From Rhodothermales bacterium (GTDB taxonomy: Bacteria > Bacteroidota > Rhodothermia > Rhodothermales > JAHQVL01), in assembly GCA_041391505.1 (NCBI GenBank), contig JAWKNW010000024.1, positions 1 to 64,000 of the forward strand: 64,000 nt of DNA, given 5' to 3'. The notes beneath the pieces were generated by a model. The model was not told the origin of the DNA and searched no databases. It worked only from the letters and a program-made list of their open reading frames with translations. The position numbers were made by a program, and so were the translations under genes. This document shows positions 41,938 through 51,856 of the stretch, piece by piece; the first letter of the stretch is position 1, and each line of letters opens with the position of its first letter.

Positions 41938-44244
41938 TCAGGTCCGGAACAGATACTGGAATTTGAAGAAGATCTGGCGCTCGGTCTGCTGGTAGAAACG
42001 GGCCGCCCCCGGCGTGCGCCCGTCGAACGCATCGTAGGTGTGCGTCGACCCGATGTAAAAGGCCGAGAACGGATTGATGCGGTACGTGATCAGCGGATCG
42101 ATGTCGAGCCGATCGGCGAACTCGTTGTACTGGAAGACCGTGCGGACGAAGAGGCGGCGCGTGAACTGGTACGTCGCGCGCATGCGGGCGATGTATCCAT
42201 CGAAAAAGGCGTCGCCCGTATCGAGATCGGTCAGCCGCGAATAGCTGATCTGGGGCGCCAGACGCAGTCGGGAGGTCGGCCGAATCGTCGCATAGGCGGA
42301 GAGATTGAGGCTCTGCCCTATTTCAGGGGTTTCGACGTTGCGGGCGATATCCCGGCCGCCTTCGTAACTGAAACCGAGGTTGAGGGGTTCGCTGAAGTTG
42401 CTCTCCAGCTCGACATTCAGGCTGCGCAGTCCGTCGAATGCCTCGCCGCGAAACCGCTCCCACGAAACCTGGTAGCCGGCGTACAGGAACGTCTGCCGCT
42501 TCATCTGGACGAAGAAGCTCGGGCGGATGAATTCCTCCTTGCGCAATCCGCCGTAATTCCAGAATCGCATCGCCTGGAAACGCGGCCCGATGCGATCGAT
42601 CAGGCCGATGTTTTTCGGGAAGAAGTTGAACCCCTGCATCAGGAAAAGCTGACGCGCATCGTTCTGGTTGACGAACCCGTTGTCCGCGCGGAAGGTCGGG
42701 CTGAACTGTTCGTATTCGGCGTATGTGAACGCGTTGCGGCTCTCGCGGCTGAGGGTGCCGCTGAACGCGGCGCCGGCGTACGACTCGCCGTCCAGCCCGA
42801 GCGTGTGTTTGCCGCCGGCAAACGTCTCGTCGTTCAAACCCTCCGAGGTTTCGGGCGCATTGGCCTCGACAGTCTGGCTCATCACCAGCTGGCTCTGGAT
42901 GCGGTAGTGCTTCAGGAAGCGCACGGAGGCGTCCACCGCCACCGTGCTGCCCGAGCCGCCGTTGTCGAGCCGGCGATCGGTGACCAGCGCGCCGAAATTC
43001 GAGTTGTTCGGCAAGGTGCGCATGGCCCGCACGATGTTCGACCAGCTCCGCCCGCCCTGGAGCAGCTCGCTGCGCTCTTCGGAGGGGATCAGCAGCGGCG
43101 AGGTGTTGTCACGCGCGCCGATGTAGGCGACGTTGGTCGAACCGAACTGGCCCGTCAACTTGCTCGCCACGATCGGGTCGTTGATCGAACGCGTATACAC
43201 CGTCTGGATCGGCGTGTCGAAGAGGTCGCTGCCTTCCTGGAAGAAGGGCCGGCGTTCGGGGAAAAAGAGCGCGAACGTCGAGTTCACGTCGATCTGCGCC
43301 ACGTCGGCCTCGATCTGGCTGAAATCCGGGTTGACGGACACGTCGGCCGTGAGCGACGACGTGAAGCCGTATTTCAGGTCGAGCGAGGGCTCCGCCGTCA
43401 CGCGGTTGTTGTCGAACCCGCCATCCGGATCGCCGGCGACGGACAGGGCGCCGGCCTGCGAGCCCGTGAGCGCCGGCATCACTTCCAGGTTGCCGCCCGA
43501 TTTGACCCCGCGGATCCCTTCGATGTACCCGTACTGGCACGTCCAGCAGGGATCGTCCCGATCGACCGCCGCCCAGGTATACTGGCTCCTGCTCGAACGC
43601 GGATGGGTGATCCAGAACGTGCCGCGCCAGGTCTGCGCATCGCCGGCGGGGAAGCGCAGGCTCCGGAATGGAATCGCCATCTCGACCTGGTAGCCGTCCT
43701 CCGTGATGCGTCCTTCCGACTGATAGATGAGGTCAAACCCCAGATCCTCGTTGTTCGTCGTGATCCGGGTATCGCCCTGGATGCCGTACGGATTGGAGGC
43801 GATGAAATAGACTTCGCGCCCATCACCGCGGGTATCGAGCAGGAAACCCACATAGTCGTCCTGCCAGATGTTGTCCCGGTCGCTCATGTTCGCCCGGATG
43901 GACGACGGATCGTCCTCGACCACAAACGCGAGATACAGGTTATGTTCGTCGTACGTCATGTAGGAGCGCACGGCGATCGGCGGACGCGCCTGCTCGTCGG
44001 GGAAAAACTCCGAGAAATTCTGGGCGATGGCCGCGGACCGCCATCCGGAGTCCGTCAGGTCGCCATCGACGGCGATCTGGCCCTGCATGCGGTTCACGGC
44101 CAGATGGGGAAAGGCGTTGGGGACGAAGGTGTCCAGCACCGGCTGGTCGGCGGCCGGGCTATTCGCCGGGCTGGGCTGGGCCTGTACCGGATAGGTCAGC
44201 AAAAAAAGAAGGGTACATCCAACCAGTCGTAGAGAGCTGTTCAT
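41938..44244 (-). CDS. DUF5916 outer-membrane protein with CBM9-like N-terminal domain
   Basis: A 768-residue protein, signal peptide MNSSLRLVGCTLLFLLTYPVQAQ. Residues about 50-240 form a CBM9-like sugar-binding-type domain (QIAVDGDLTDSGWRSA, YMTYDEHNLYLAFVVEDD, YQVEMAIPFRSLRF). The larger C-terminal part is the DUF5916 barrel: VNPDFSQIEADVAQIDVN, FFPERRPFFQEGSDLF, and many beta strands to the final aromatic FKFQYLFRT. It is likely an outer-membrane protein; its substrate is unknown. A hairpin and a palindrome stand just upstream. Confidence 0.9.
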   Translation of the reverse strand: MNSSLRLVGCTLLFLLTYPVQAQPSPANSPAADQPVLDTFVPNAFPHLAVNRMQGQIAVDGDLTDSGWRSAAIAQNFSEFFPDEQARPPIAVRSYMTYDEHNLYLAFVVEDDPSSIRANMSDRDNIWQDDYVGFLLDTRGDGREVYFIASNPYGIQGDTRITTNNEDLGFDLIYQSEGRITEDGYQVEMAIPFRSLRFPAGDAQTWRGTFWITHPRSSRSQYTWAAVDRDDPCWTCQYGYIEGIRGVKSGGNLEVMPALTGSQAGALSVAGDPDGGFDNNRVTAEPSLDLKYGFTSSLTADVSVNPDFSQIEADVAQIDVNSTFALFFPERRPFFQEGSDLFDTPIQTVYTRSINDPIVASKLTGQFGSTNVAYIGARDNTSPLLIPSEERSELLQGGRSWSNIVRAMRTLPNNSNFGALVTDRRLDNGGSGSTVAVDASVRFLKHYRIQSQLVMSQTVEANAPETSEGLNDETFAGGKHTLGLDGESYAGAAFSGTLSRESRNAFTYAEYEQFSPTFRADNGFVNQNDARQLFLMQGFNFFPKNIGLIDRIGPRFQAMRFWNYGGLRKEEFIRPSFFVQMKRQTFLYAGYQVSWERFRGEAFDGLRSLNVELESNFSEPLNLGFSYEGGRDIARNVETPEIGQSLNLSAYATIRPTSRLRLAPQISYSRLTDLDTGDAFFDGYIARMRATYQFTRRLFVRTVFQYNEFADRLDIDPLITYRINPFSAFYIGSTHTYDAFDGRTPGAARFYQQTERQIFFKFQYLFRT

Positions 44245-44404
44245 GCGAGCGTGTCGATTGCCTTCCCCCGCGCATCTCGGGGAAGAGGTGAGCCAGTATG
44301 TTAGTATGCTAGTAAACTAGCAGGAACTACGTCCGGCCCGACACGAAGGTTACAGGAGGGCGAATCCCGAAGTGGAAATTTTTTAGCATCCAGCCGAGGG
44401 CGTC
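44245..44404 (-). promoter_or_regulatory. Upstream region of the DUF5916 gene with hairpin and palindrome
   Basis: About 17 bases before the start codon, a 7-bp stem (CTTCCCC at 44262-44268 with GGGGAAG at 44279-44285) would fold in the mRNA near the start. Farther up, GCTAGTAAACTAGC (44308-44321) is a 6+6 perfect palindrome with a 2-base spacer, an operator-like site. The binding protein is unknown. Confidence 0.45.
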
Positions 44405-45052
44405 TCAATCGAGGGTATCGGCCGTCAGGAAGGGGTTCTGGAGTCGTTCGCGCCCGATCGTCGTTTGCGGGCCGTGCCCGGGGTAGACCACGACATCGTC
44501 GCCGAGCGGGATAAGTTTCTGAAAGATGGACGTCATGAGCGTCGGCAGCGAGCCCTGCCAGAGATCGGTTCGGCCAATGGAATCCTGAAAGAGCACGTCG
44601 CCCGAAACGACGAAGCGGTTCGAGGCGTCAAAGAAGCAGATAGACCCGGGCGAATGACCCGGCGTATGCAGTATCTGCCATTTTGTCTCGCCGAGTGCGA
44701 TGGTATCGTCTTCGGAGAGGTAGCCGGCCGGCGCGGGCAGCGGTTCCATCGGGATGCCATAAGCCGCCGCCTGGTCCTGGGCGTGCTTGATGAGCGGATC
44801 GTCCGTACGATGCAGCCAGTACCCCACACCCAGTGCCTGGCAGAGGGTCGCGCAGCCGAAGATATGGTCCAGATGCGCGTGCGTAAGCAGAATCTGTCGT
44901 ATCTGGATGTCCTGTTTTGTCAGATAATCGAGAACGGCCTTGATTTCGCTGGGTCGTTGACAACTGGGATCGACGAGAATCCCCTCCCCGCCTTCGCTGA
45001 GGATGTAGCAATTGGTGAGAAACGGATTAAAAGCGAACGAATGAACAATCAT
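44405..45052 (-). CDS. Metallo-beta-lactamase-fold hydrolase (glyoxalase II-like)
   Basis: The start at 45052 gives 215 residues, MIVHSFAFNPFLTNCYILSE. The metal-binding set is complete: LLTHAHLDHIFG (HxHxDH), HTPGHSPGSICFF, VSGDVLFQDSIGRTD and the last His in VVYPGHGPQTTIGRE. This arrangement, with the GDVLF/IGRTD loop, fits the YcbL-like hydroxyacylglutathione hydrolase-type group. In a bacillithiol producer the thiol ester could be a bacillithiol conjugate; that is speculation. Confidence 0.88.
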   Translation of the reverse strand: MIVHSFAFNPFLTNCYILSEGGEGILVDPSCQRPSEIKAVLDYLTKQDIQIRQILLTHAHLDHIFGCATLCQALGVGYWLHRTDDPLIKHAQDQAAAYGIPMEPLPAPAGYLSEDDTIALGETKWQILHTPGHSPGSICFFDASNRFVVSGDVLFQDSIGRTDLWQGSLPTLMTSIFQKLIPLGDDVVVYPGHGPQTTIGRERLQNPFLTADTLD

Positions 45053-45222
45053 CAATCTGGTCGTCTGGAAAGGTTCACAACGATACGGTCGATACCCTGC
45101 CTGGGAGCGGAGCGAGGCAATGCGCCTGCCCGTACCGGCCTCGACCGCCATCAAGTACGCGTTTGCCGCACCGGGGTTTACCCACCCCCTGAACCTTGCC
45201 CCACCGGCCGCGTTTTTTCGAT

Positions 45223-46521
45223 ATGAACAGCATGAGCTTCTATTTTGCCGGCATAGTCGTCGCGCTCTTCGCGCTGGACTATTATGTATTTGTGCACTGG
45301 AGGCGTTTCGCGCGGTCTTACCGCAAGCTGCGCTGGACGCTGCACGCGTACATGGCCTCGATGGTCGTGATGCCTTTCACGCTGCCCGCCTATTTCGCCT
45401 TTTATCGGTGGTGGGAGGTCGAGCCCAAGTTCTTTCGCGCCCTCTTTTTCGGCATCTGGGTGACCTACTACCTCCCCAAGGCGCTGATCGCTCTCGCGCT
45501 GCTGATCAAGGACATCGCGCATTTCATCACGTGGCTGTTCCGGTGGTTTCAGTATCAGCTGGCCCCTCCGCAGCTCAGCGAGGCGGCCGTGCCCGCCGCG
45601 CCCTCGCTGGACCTGACCGACATGAAGCGGATGAGCCGGCGCGCGTTCATGCGCCAGATGGGCTGGACGGCCGGCTCGGCGCCCTTCGTGATCACCGGCT
45701 ACGGCGTCTTCCGCTCGCTCTACGACTTCCAGGTGCATCGGGTGGTGGTGCCGATCCCCTCCTTGCCCCCCGCGCTCGACGGATTGACCATCGCGCAGCT
45801 TTCCGACCTGCATGCTGGATCGTTTTTTAGCGATCGCCCCATGCTCGAGGCCGCGTCGCTGACCCAGGGACTGAAGCCGGACCTCATCCTGATCACCGGC
45901 GACTACGTGAACCGGGACGACGCGGAATTCGACCGCATCGCAGCCGGCCTGCGCATGCTCAAGGCCGACCTGGGCGTCTATGGGTCGCTCGGCAACCACG
46001 ACCACTACGCCAACGTGGAGGCTGTAGCCCAGCGGGTACGAGCCACGGATGTCGACCTCCTCGTCAACGCCCATCGCTCGATCGAGATCGACGGGGCCCG
46101 GCTGAACCTGATCGGGACGGACAACACCGGCTTCAACCAGCACTTTGCCGACCTCCCGAAAGCGCTGCAGGGGATGCCGATGACGGATCAGGACCGGCAG
46201 CTGTCCGTTCTTCTGGCGCACGACCCAACCTTCTGGGATGCGCAGATCCGAAAGGAATTCCCGTTTATCGACCTCATGCTCAGCGGACACACCCACGGTG
46301 GGCAGATCGGGCTGGAGTTGGGGCCGATTCGCTGGAGCCTTGCCCGTGTCGCCTACCAGCGGTGGGCCGGCCTGTATGCCGAACCCCGCTCGGAAGGCAG
46401 TGATTCGCAGTACCTCTACGTCAACCGGGGGCTGAGCACCGTGGGGCCCCCGTTGCGCCTGGGTATTCGCCCGGAGATCACCCTGCTCACCCTTCGCCGG
46501 GTGCCGCCCCAGAATGCGTAG
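45223..46521 (+). CDS. Membrane-bound metallophosphoesterase
   Basis: A 432-residue protein starting at ATG 45223. Four N-terminal membrane helices are followed, at about 145, by a Tat-like segment RRAFMRQMGWTAGSAPFVITGY, then a calcineurin-type phosphoesterase: IAQLSDLHAG, ILITGDYVNRDD, YGSLGNHDHYANVE, VLLAHDPTFW and MLSGHTHGGQIG. The helical N-terminus plus this enzyme domain is the YkuE/YaeI-like type. Together with the permease at 46534 (12 bp further) it may act on envelope lipids. Confidence 0.9.
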   Translation: MNSMSFYFAGIVVALFALDYYVFVHWRRFARSYRKLRWTLHAYMASMVVMPFTLPAYFAFYRWWEVEPKFFRALFFGIWVTYYLPKALIALALLIKDIAHFITWLFRWFQYQLAPPQLSEAAVPAAPSLDLTDMKRMSRRAFMRQMGWTAGSAPFVITGYGVFRSLYDFQVHRVVVPIPSLPPALDGLTIAQLSDLHAGSFFSDRPMLEAASLTQGLKPDLILITGDYVNRDDAEFDRIAAGLRMLKADLGVYGSLGNHDHYANVEAVAQRVRATDVDLLVNAHRSIEIDGARLNLIGTDNTGFNQHFADLPKALQGMPMTDQDRQLSVLLAHDPTFWDAQIRKEFPFIDLMLSGHTHGGQIGLELGPIRWSLARVAYQRWAGLYAEPRSEGSDSQYLYVNRGLSTVGPPLRLGIRPEITLLTLRRVPPQNA

Positions 46522-46533
46522 CCCGCGCATGGC

Positions 46534-47946
46534 ATGAAACGGATCCATCTTCAGATTCTGCGCATGTTTCCCGGTCCGTTTCTGGGCTGGCTGGGCACGC
46601 TCATCTTCCTGCTTGTGATGCAATTCCTCATCCGGTATCTGCCGGATCTGGTCGGGAAGGGCTTGCCTTTGCTGGTCATCGGCGAAATCATCATCTACAA
46701 CCTCGCCTACATGATCGTGCTGGCCGTGCCTATGGCGGTGCTGATCTCCAATCTCATGACCTTCGGCCGGCTCGCCGAAACCAACGTCTATACCGTCCTC
46801 AAGAGTTCGGGCGTGTCCGTCCTTCAGCTGATCTGGCCGATGATGATCCTCGGCCTCGTGATCACCGCCGGCATGTGGCAGTTTAACAGCGAAGTGCTGC
46901 CGGCCGCCAATTTCCGGGCCAGCAGCCTCTGGAAAGACATCCGGCGCAAACAGCCCGGCTTCGAACTCACGCCCGGCGTGTTTTACGAGGGCATCGACGA
47001 CTACAGCATCCTCGTGCGCGAGATCCCGCCGGAATCGAACACGCTGATCGATGTGACGATCTTCGACTATTCGGACAAGGCGGTTCAGCAGGTGCTCATC
47101 AAGGCGTCGCGCGGCCATCTGGAGACGCGCGACCACGGCAACCGGGTCGATCTCGTGCTCGAGGACGGCGAGATGCACCGCGTGCTCAATCCGCGAGGAC
47201 GCGTTCTGGAGGATCGGTACGAGCGCCTGGCCTTCCATCGCCACCGCCTGACGTTCGACCTGAGCGAGTTCAGCTTCGAGCGAAGTAACCCCGACGACGG
47301 TTACCGCACGGACCGCACGATGCGCACCGCCGACATGGTTCGGTACGTCGACTCGCTGGAGGCGAGCATCGCGGATCGGGGGGCGTCGCTGCACAAAATC
47401 GGGGCGCGCTGGATGCTGGACTCGCTGTACGCGCCGGCCCGTCCGGCCCCCGTCCTCACCGCAGACCCGCTCGACACGACGCTGGCCTACATCGGCGCCC
47501 GCCGCCCCCTCCAGGGCTTGACGCAGCTGCAGGTCAAACAGGCGTACGACGGCGCCCTGGGCACGCTGCGGGCGGACCGCTCCGTGATCGAACAAATCAA
47601 CCGCAGCATCGACTCGGAACGCCAGCGCGCGGACAAGTACCGGGTCGAGATCCACAAGAAGTATTCGATCGCCGTCGCCTGCATCATCTTCGTGCTCATC
47701 GGGGCGCCACTCGGGTTGAGCATGAAACGGGGGGGATTGGGGATCGTGGGCGGCATGGCCGTCGGCATCTTCCTGTTTTACTGGGTCACGCTGGTCCAGG
47801 GCGAGAAGCTGGCGGATCGCGGGATGCTGATTCCATGGGTGGGCATGTGGGGCGCTAATATCGTAATGAGTATCTTGGGCACCGGTTTACTGTTCTATGT
47901 ATTGCTCGACCTGAAGGCCCGCCCCCTCTTTCCCCGGAAAGCATGA
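46534..47946 (+). CDS. LptF/LptG family permease (YjgP/YjgQ)
   Basis: A 470-residue permease subunit of the LPS transporter. The N-terminal helices (GWLGTLIFLLVMQFLIRYL; LAYMIVLAVPMAVLISNLMTFGRL) and the conserved ETNVYTVLKSSGVS coupling region are typical. A periplasmic beta-jellyroll part follows (about residues 140-300), then helices KYSIAVACIIFVLIGAPLGL and a closing pair near the C-terminus. LptF and LptG are not distinguished by sequence here. It extracts LPS from the inner membrane together with LptB and LptC, which are not in the window. Confidence 0.9.
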   Translation: MKRIHLQILRMFPGPFLGWLGTLIFLLVMQFLIRYLPDLVGKGLPLLVIGEIIIYNLAYMIVLAVPMAVLISNLMTFGRLAETNVYTVLKSSGVSVLQLIWPMMILGLVITAGMWQFNSEVLPAANFRASSLWKDIRRKQPGFELTPGVFYEGIDDYSILVREIPPESNTLIDVTIFDYSDKAVQQVLIKASRGHLETRDHGNRVDLVLEDGEMHRVLNPRGRVLEDRYERLAFHRHRLTFDLSEFSFERSNPDDGYRTDRTMRTADMVRYVDSLEASIADRGASLHKIGARWMLDSLYAPARPAPVLTADPLDTTLAYIGARRPLQGLTQLQVKQAYDGALGTLRADRSVIEQINRSIDSERQRADKYRVEIHKKYSIAVACIIFVLIGAPLGLSMKRGGLGIVGGMAVGIFLFYWVTLVQGEKLADRGMLIPWVGMWGANIVMSILGTGLLFYVLLDLKARPLFPRKA

Positions 47947-47971
47947 GCGGCGCCGGCGGGTCGACCGCCCT

Positions 47972-48685
47972 ATGCTTTATCTGGTCCCTACCCCCGTCGG
48001 CAACCTCGAAGACATCACGCTGCGCGCGCTGCGCATCCTGAAAGAGGTCCATCTCATCGCCTGCGAGGACACCCGTACGTCGGGCGTTCTGTTGGATCAT
48101 TACGGGATCCCCACGCCCCGCGCGAGTTACCACGATCACAACGAACGGCAGCGCGCGCCCCAGTTCATCGCGCGGATGCAGGCCGGCGAGTCCATCGCCC
48201 TCATCACCGACGCCGGAACGCCCGGCATCTCGGATCCGGGCTTTTACCTGGTCAGGGCATGCCACGAGGCCGGACTTCCCGTCGTCGCGCTGCCGGGCCC
48301 CACGGCTTTCGTCCCGGCGCTCGTCGCGAGCGGCCTGCCGGCCGAGCGCTTCGTCTTCGAGGGGTTTCTGCCGGTCAAGAAGGGCCGCAAGACCCGCGTG
48401 GATGCGCTCCGCGAGGAAGTCCGCACCATGATCTTCTACGAGTCGCCCCACCGTCTCGTCAAGACCCTCGCGTTGCTGGAAGCGACGTTCGGCGGCAGCC
48501 GGCCGGCGGCCGTGGCGCGCGAGGTCTCCAAAAAATTCGAGGAAGTTCGGCGCGGCGATCTCGCCACCCTGCGAACGCATTACGAAAGCCAGGACAAGGT
48601 GCGCGGAGAGCTGGTTCTCGTCGTCGGTGGGATCGGCGGCCGCGAGCGTCGCGAGGCGTCGAATCCGGACCAGGAAGACGACTGA
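47972..48685 (+). CDS. rsmI: 16S rRNA (cytidine(1402)-2'-O)-methyltransferase RsmI
   Basis: A 237-residue enzyme of normal length that methylates the ribose of C1402 in 16S rRNA. Clear motifs: LYLVPTPVGNLEDITLRALR, the substrate site IACEDTRTS, the loop ITDAGTPGISDPG, PGPTAFVPALVASGLP, FYESPHRLVKTL and REVSKKFEEV. It lies 25 bp after the permease gene and is followed by a GC-rich hairpin at 48698. Confidence 0.96.
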   Translation: MLYLVPTPVGNLEDITLRALRILKEVHLIACEDTRTSGVLLDHYGIPTPRASYHDHNERQRAPQFIARMQAGESIALITDAGTPGISDPGFYLVRACHEAGLPVVALPGPTAFVPALVASGLPAERFVFEGFLPVKKGRKTRVDALREEVRTMIFYESPHRLVKTLALLEATFGGSRPAAVAREVSKKFEEVRRGDLATLRTHYESQDKVRGELVLVVGGIGGRERREASNPDQEDD

Positions 48686-48697
48686 ATCGCAATACGT

Positions 48698-48731
48698 GCC
48701 CCCGTTCTGCGTTATCTACCGATACGGGGGC
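48698..48731 (+). terminator. GC-rich hairpin after rsmI
   Basis: GCCCCCGT (48698-48705) and ACGGGGGC (48724-48731) pair perfectly over 8 bases with an 18-base loop. There is no T-tract, so it may be a transcript-end stabiliser instead of a true terminator. It sits between rsmI and the DUF2723 gene. Confidence 0.5.
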
Positions 48732-48883
48732 CGACCCGGGAGCAACTTCACGCGTCCATACGGCGTTGGAGGCGCGGCAAAGGCCGGCAAAATTGCTTCG
48801 CGTCGGGATCTGCGCTGCCAGCCACCCGTCGTTTGATCACGTTTTATCCATCCCGCCAACCGGTCCCACCGGAATCCGAACCC

Positions 48884-51754
48884 ATGAGCTGGAAATCCAC
48901 CGAGCGCCTGATCGCCACCTTCGTTTTTCTCTGGGCGTTTCTGCTGTACCTGTCGACCGTTTCTCCGACAGCGTCTTTCTGGGACTCGGGTGAGTTCATT
49001 GCCATCGCGAACCAGCTGCAGGTGTCGCATCCGCCGGGGGCCCCGTTCTACATGCTGATCGGGCGGCTCTTTTCGATGTTCTCCTCGCCGGAATATGTCG
49101 CCCTCTCCGTCAACCTGGTCTCGGTGCTGGCGAGCGCGCTGACCGTGCTGCTGACCTTTCTCATCATCGTGCGCGTCGCCCGCGAGTGGCATCCGGCCGA
49201 TCGGATGGAGACCACACAGGACCGCATCGCCGTCTGGGCGGGCGGCGTGATCGGGGCCCTGGCCTATGCGGGGACGGACTCGTTCTGGTTCAACGCCGTC
49301 GAGGCCGAGGTCTACGCGCTGTCGATGTTCTTCACGGCGGTGGTCGTCTGGCTGATCATGAAGTGGAGCGAACTGGCCCGTCAGGAAGAGGCCGAACTCG
49401 CCGGCAAAAATCAGCATCCCTTCGGCCTCAGCGCCAACCGGTATCTGATCCTCATCGCCTACATGTTCGGGCTGGCGATCGGCGTCCACCTGCTGAACCT
49501 GCTGGCGATCTTCTTCATCGCCCTGATTTTCTTCTTCCGCGAAATCGATCGGTCGAACTGGTCGACCGGTCAGCGATGGACCGGCCTGATCGCGACGGGC
49601 GTCGTTTCGGTGCTGATTTTCCTCGTGATCTACCCGGGCATGATTCAGTGGCTGCCCGGCGTCATCGGCGAGAGCGGCGCGCCCATTTTCTGGACGCTCG
49701 CGCTCGTGCTGCTGGTGGTGGCCGGCCTGTACGTTTCCCACACGCGGCAGATGCCCGCGACGAATCTGGCGTTTCTTTATGTCGCGGTGGTGCTGATCGG
49801 TTACACGACGTACGCGCTGATTTTCATCCGCAGCGCGGCCAACCCGCCGATCGACGAGAATGACCCGGAGACGGTCGAGGCGATCGTGTCGTATCTCAAG
49901 CGCGAGCAGTACGGCGATACACCGTTGTTCAAGGGATCGACGTACGACAACGCGACGAACAAGATCGATTACGATCACGAGAAGCTTTTCCCCCGCCGGC
50001 ATTCGCCGGCTCCGCCGCATCTGGCCTTCTACGCCCAGTACGATTCCGACTGGGATTTCTTCTGGGAATACCAGGTACGCGACATGTATTTCAGGTATTT
50101 CCTGTGGAATTTCTCCGGCAAGGGCAGCGACGAGCAGGATGCGCCGGCCATCACCGGGTTCAGCTTTATCGACCATCCGGACTACGGGCCCGAGCGCTTC
50201 GTGCAGACGCCGAGCGAACGAGAGAGCCGGAACGTTTATTTCGCCCTGCCCCTCCTGCTCGGCCTGTTCGGGGCGATCTATCACTTCATGCGAGACTGGC
50301 GACGCGCCTTCAGTATTTTTGTCCTGTTCTTCGTGACCGGCATCGGCATCATCCTTTACCTCAATCAAACGCCGATGCAGCCCCGCGAGCGCGACTACTC
50401 GTATGTCGCGAGCTTCTTCGCCTTCAGTCTGTGGATCGGGATCGGCGCCACCGGCATCCTGCAGCTGGTGCAGGAGTCGCTATCGAAGAAGATGGCGTCC
50501 CAGGGGGGCAACGGGATTCTGATCGGTACCGGGGTGGTGCTGTTCGCGGCCGTGCCGCTCTGGATGACGATCGAAAACTACCACGATCACAGCCGCGCCG
50601 GTAATTATGTAGCGCCCGAGTATGCCTATAACATGCTCATGAGCGTGGCCGACGATGCGATCCTCGTCACGAATGGCGACAACGATACGTTCCCGCTGTG
50701 GTACCTCCAGGAAGTCGAGGAAGTCCGCCGCGACGTGCGCGTCGTAAACGTTTCGCTACTGAACACCCCCTGGTACATCAAGCAGCTCAAGAATCAGGCG
50801 TCGCGGGATTCGGAGCCGCTGCCCTTCTCGATGACCGACGAGCAGGTCGACGAGCTGAACATCCGGCCCTGGCAGCCGCGCGACGTCTCGCTTCCCGTGA
50901 ACCTGGACGCGATGATGCGGAGCAGCGAAGTGCCGATCGCGATGGACGACACGAGCCAGATCGAAAGTCCGATGACCTGGACCCTTCGCGGCCGGCCCTA
51001 CGACGAGCGCATCAACCTGCTGTACGTCTCGGATCTGGCGCTCTACGATATCCTGCTCTCGAATGCGCAGAACGATTGGAAGCGCCCGTTTTACTTCGCC
51101 GTCACCGTGAGCTCGGATGGGTTGATGGATCTGGACAACTACTTCCAGTTGGAAGGCCAGGCCTTTCGCGTGGTCCCGATCAAGCACGACGAACAGCTGG
51201 GCCGCGTCGTGCCCGGCATCACGCCCGAGCGCCTCAAGAAATTCAAGTTCACCAACCTGAACAACCCGGATGTGTATTACGACGAGAACATCCGGCGGAT
51301 GGTGGACAACTACCGCAACATCTTCTCCACCACGGCGCAGCAACTGGGTGAAGCCGGCGACCGCACCGAGGCGATTGCCCTGATGGATCGGCTGATGGAT
51401 GAAATCCCCTTTACGACGATCCCCGGCACGCCGCAATCGTACCTGGTGGTCGCACGGGCCTTCCAGCTGCTCGGCGTATCCGACCGCGCCGTGGAGGTCT
51501 GGCGCAGCGCGGAGCCCGTCGTGCTCGATCAGTTGCAGCGGGCGCGCACGCGCCGGCAGGTGGACACCCTCATCCGGTACATCCAGATGATCCAGCTCGG
51601 CTACATCGAGCTGAGTGATTTCGATGCCGCGGCCGCCTTCAGCAACCGGATCGCCGACGCCCTGAACGACGACGTCTACCGCCAGACGCCGGAGCAGCTG
51701 CGCGCCGAACGGGACCGGCTCTTCTCCCCCGAGGATAGCGTCGACGGCAACTGA
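48884..51754 (+). CDS. DUF2723 multi-pass membrane protein (glycosyltransferase-like)
   Basis: A 956-residue protein from ATG 48884. The start SPTASFWDSGEFIAIANQLQVSHPPGAPFYML is the family signature, with the Asp-Ser-Gly-Glu and His-Pro-Pro-Gly residues found in large lipid-linked-sugar-using transferases. About ten membrane helices follow to residue 570, then an extracytoplasmic part with NGDNDTFPLWYLQEVEEVR and helical repeats at the C-terminus. DUF2723 members are common in Bacteroidota and are viewed as protein or lipid glycosyltransferases; T9SS cargo or S-layer glycosylation is a possible use here. Confidence 0.88.
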   Translation: MSWKSTERLIATFVFLWAFLLYLSTVSPTASFWDSGEFIAIANQLQVSHPPGAPFYMLIGRLFSMFSSPEYVALSVNLVSVLASALTVLLTFLIIVRVAREWHPADRMETTQDRIAVWAGGVIGALAYAGTDSFWFNAVEAEVYALSMFFTAVVVWLIMKWSELARQEEAELAGKNQHPFGLSANRYLILIAYMFGLAIGVHLLNLLAIFFIALIFFFREIDRSNWSTGQRWTGLIATGVVSVLIFLVIYPGMIQWLPGVIGESGAPIFWTLALVLLVVAGLYVSHTRQMPATNLAFLYVAVVLIGYTTYALIFIRSAANPPIDENDPETVEAIVSYLKREQYGDTPLFKGSTYDNATNKIDYDHEKLFPRRHSPAPPHLAFYAQYDSDWDFFWEYQVRDMYFRYFLWNFSGKGSDEQDAPAITGFSFIDHPDYGPERFVQTPSERESRNVYFALPLLLGLFGAIYHFMRDWRRAFSIFVLFFVTGIGIILYLNQTPMQPRERDYSYVASFFAFSLWIGIGATGILQLVQESLSKKMASQGGNGILIGTGVVLFAAVPLWMTIENYHDHSRAGNYVAPEYAYNMLMSVADDAILVTNGDNDTFPLWYLQEVEEVRRDVRVVNVSLLNTPWYIKQLKNQASRDSEPLPFSMTDEQVDELNIRPWQPRDVSLPVNLDAMMRSSEVPIAMDDTSQIESPMTWTLRGRPYDERINLLYVSDLALYDILLSNAQNDWKRPFYFAVTVSSDGLMDLDNYFQLEGQAFRVVPIKHDEQLGRVVPGITPERLKKFKFTNLNNPDVYYDENIRRMVDNYRNIFSTTAQQLGEAGDRTEAIALMDRLMDEIPFTTIPGTPQSYLVVARAFQLLGVSDRAVEVWRSAEPVVLDQLQRARTRRQVDTLIRYIQMIQLGYIELSDFDAAAAFSNRIADALNDDVYRQTPEQLRAERDRLFSPEDSVDGN

Positions 51755-51856
51755 TCAGGGACCTCCCCCCTGCCGGATCGCCCTGTTTTCGTCTCGCCCT
51801 GAGCCCGCGTCTCAGTAAGTGTCTGCTTATTTAGCCCAAAAGGAGATTTTTCTAAT

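Noticed and set aside
41881..44232. 783-codon plus-strand frame opposite the DUF5916 gene
   Set aside because: Antisense shadow; the minus-strand product has signal peptide, CBM9-like domain and barrel.
45178..47655. 825-codon minus-strand open frame opposite the metallophosphatase and LptF/G genes
   Set aside because: Shadow of two well-supported plus-strand genes; composition is His/Arg/Asp/Val-rich with no domain.
48716..50368. 550-codon minus-strand frame opposite the DUF2723 gene
   Set aside because: Antisense shadow, charged low-complexity product, no domain.
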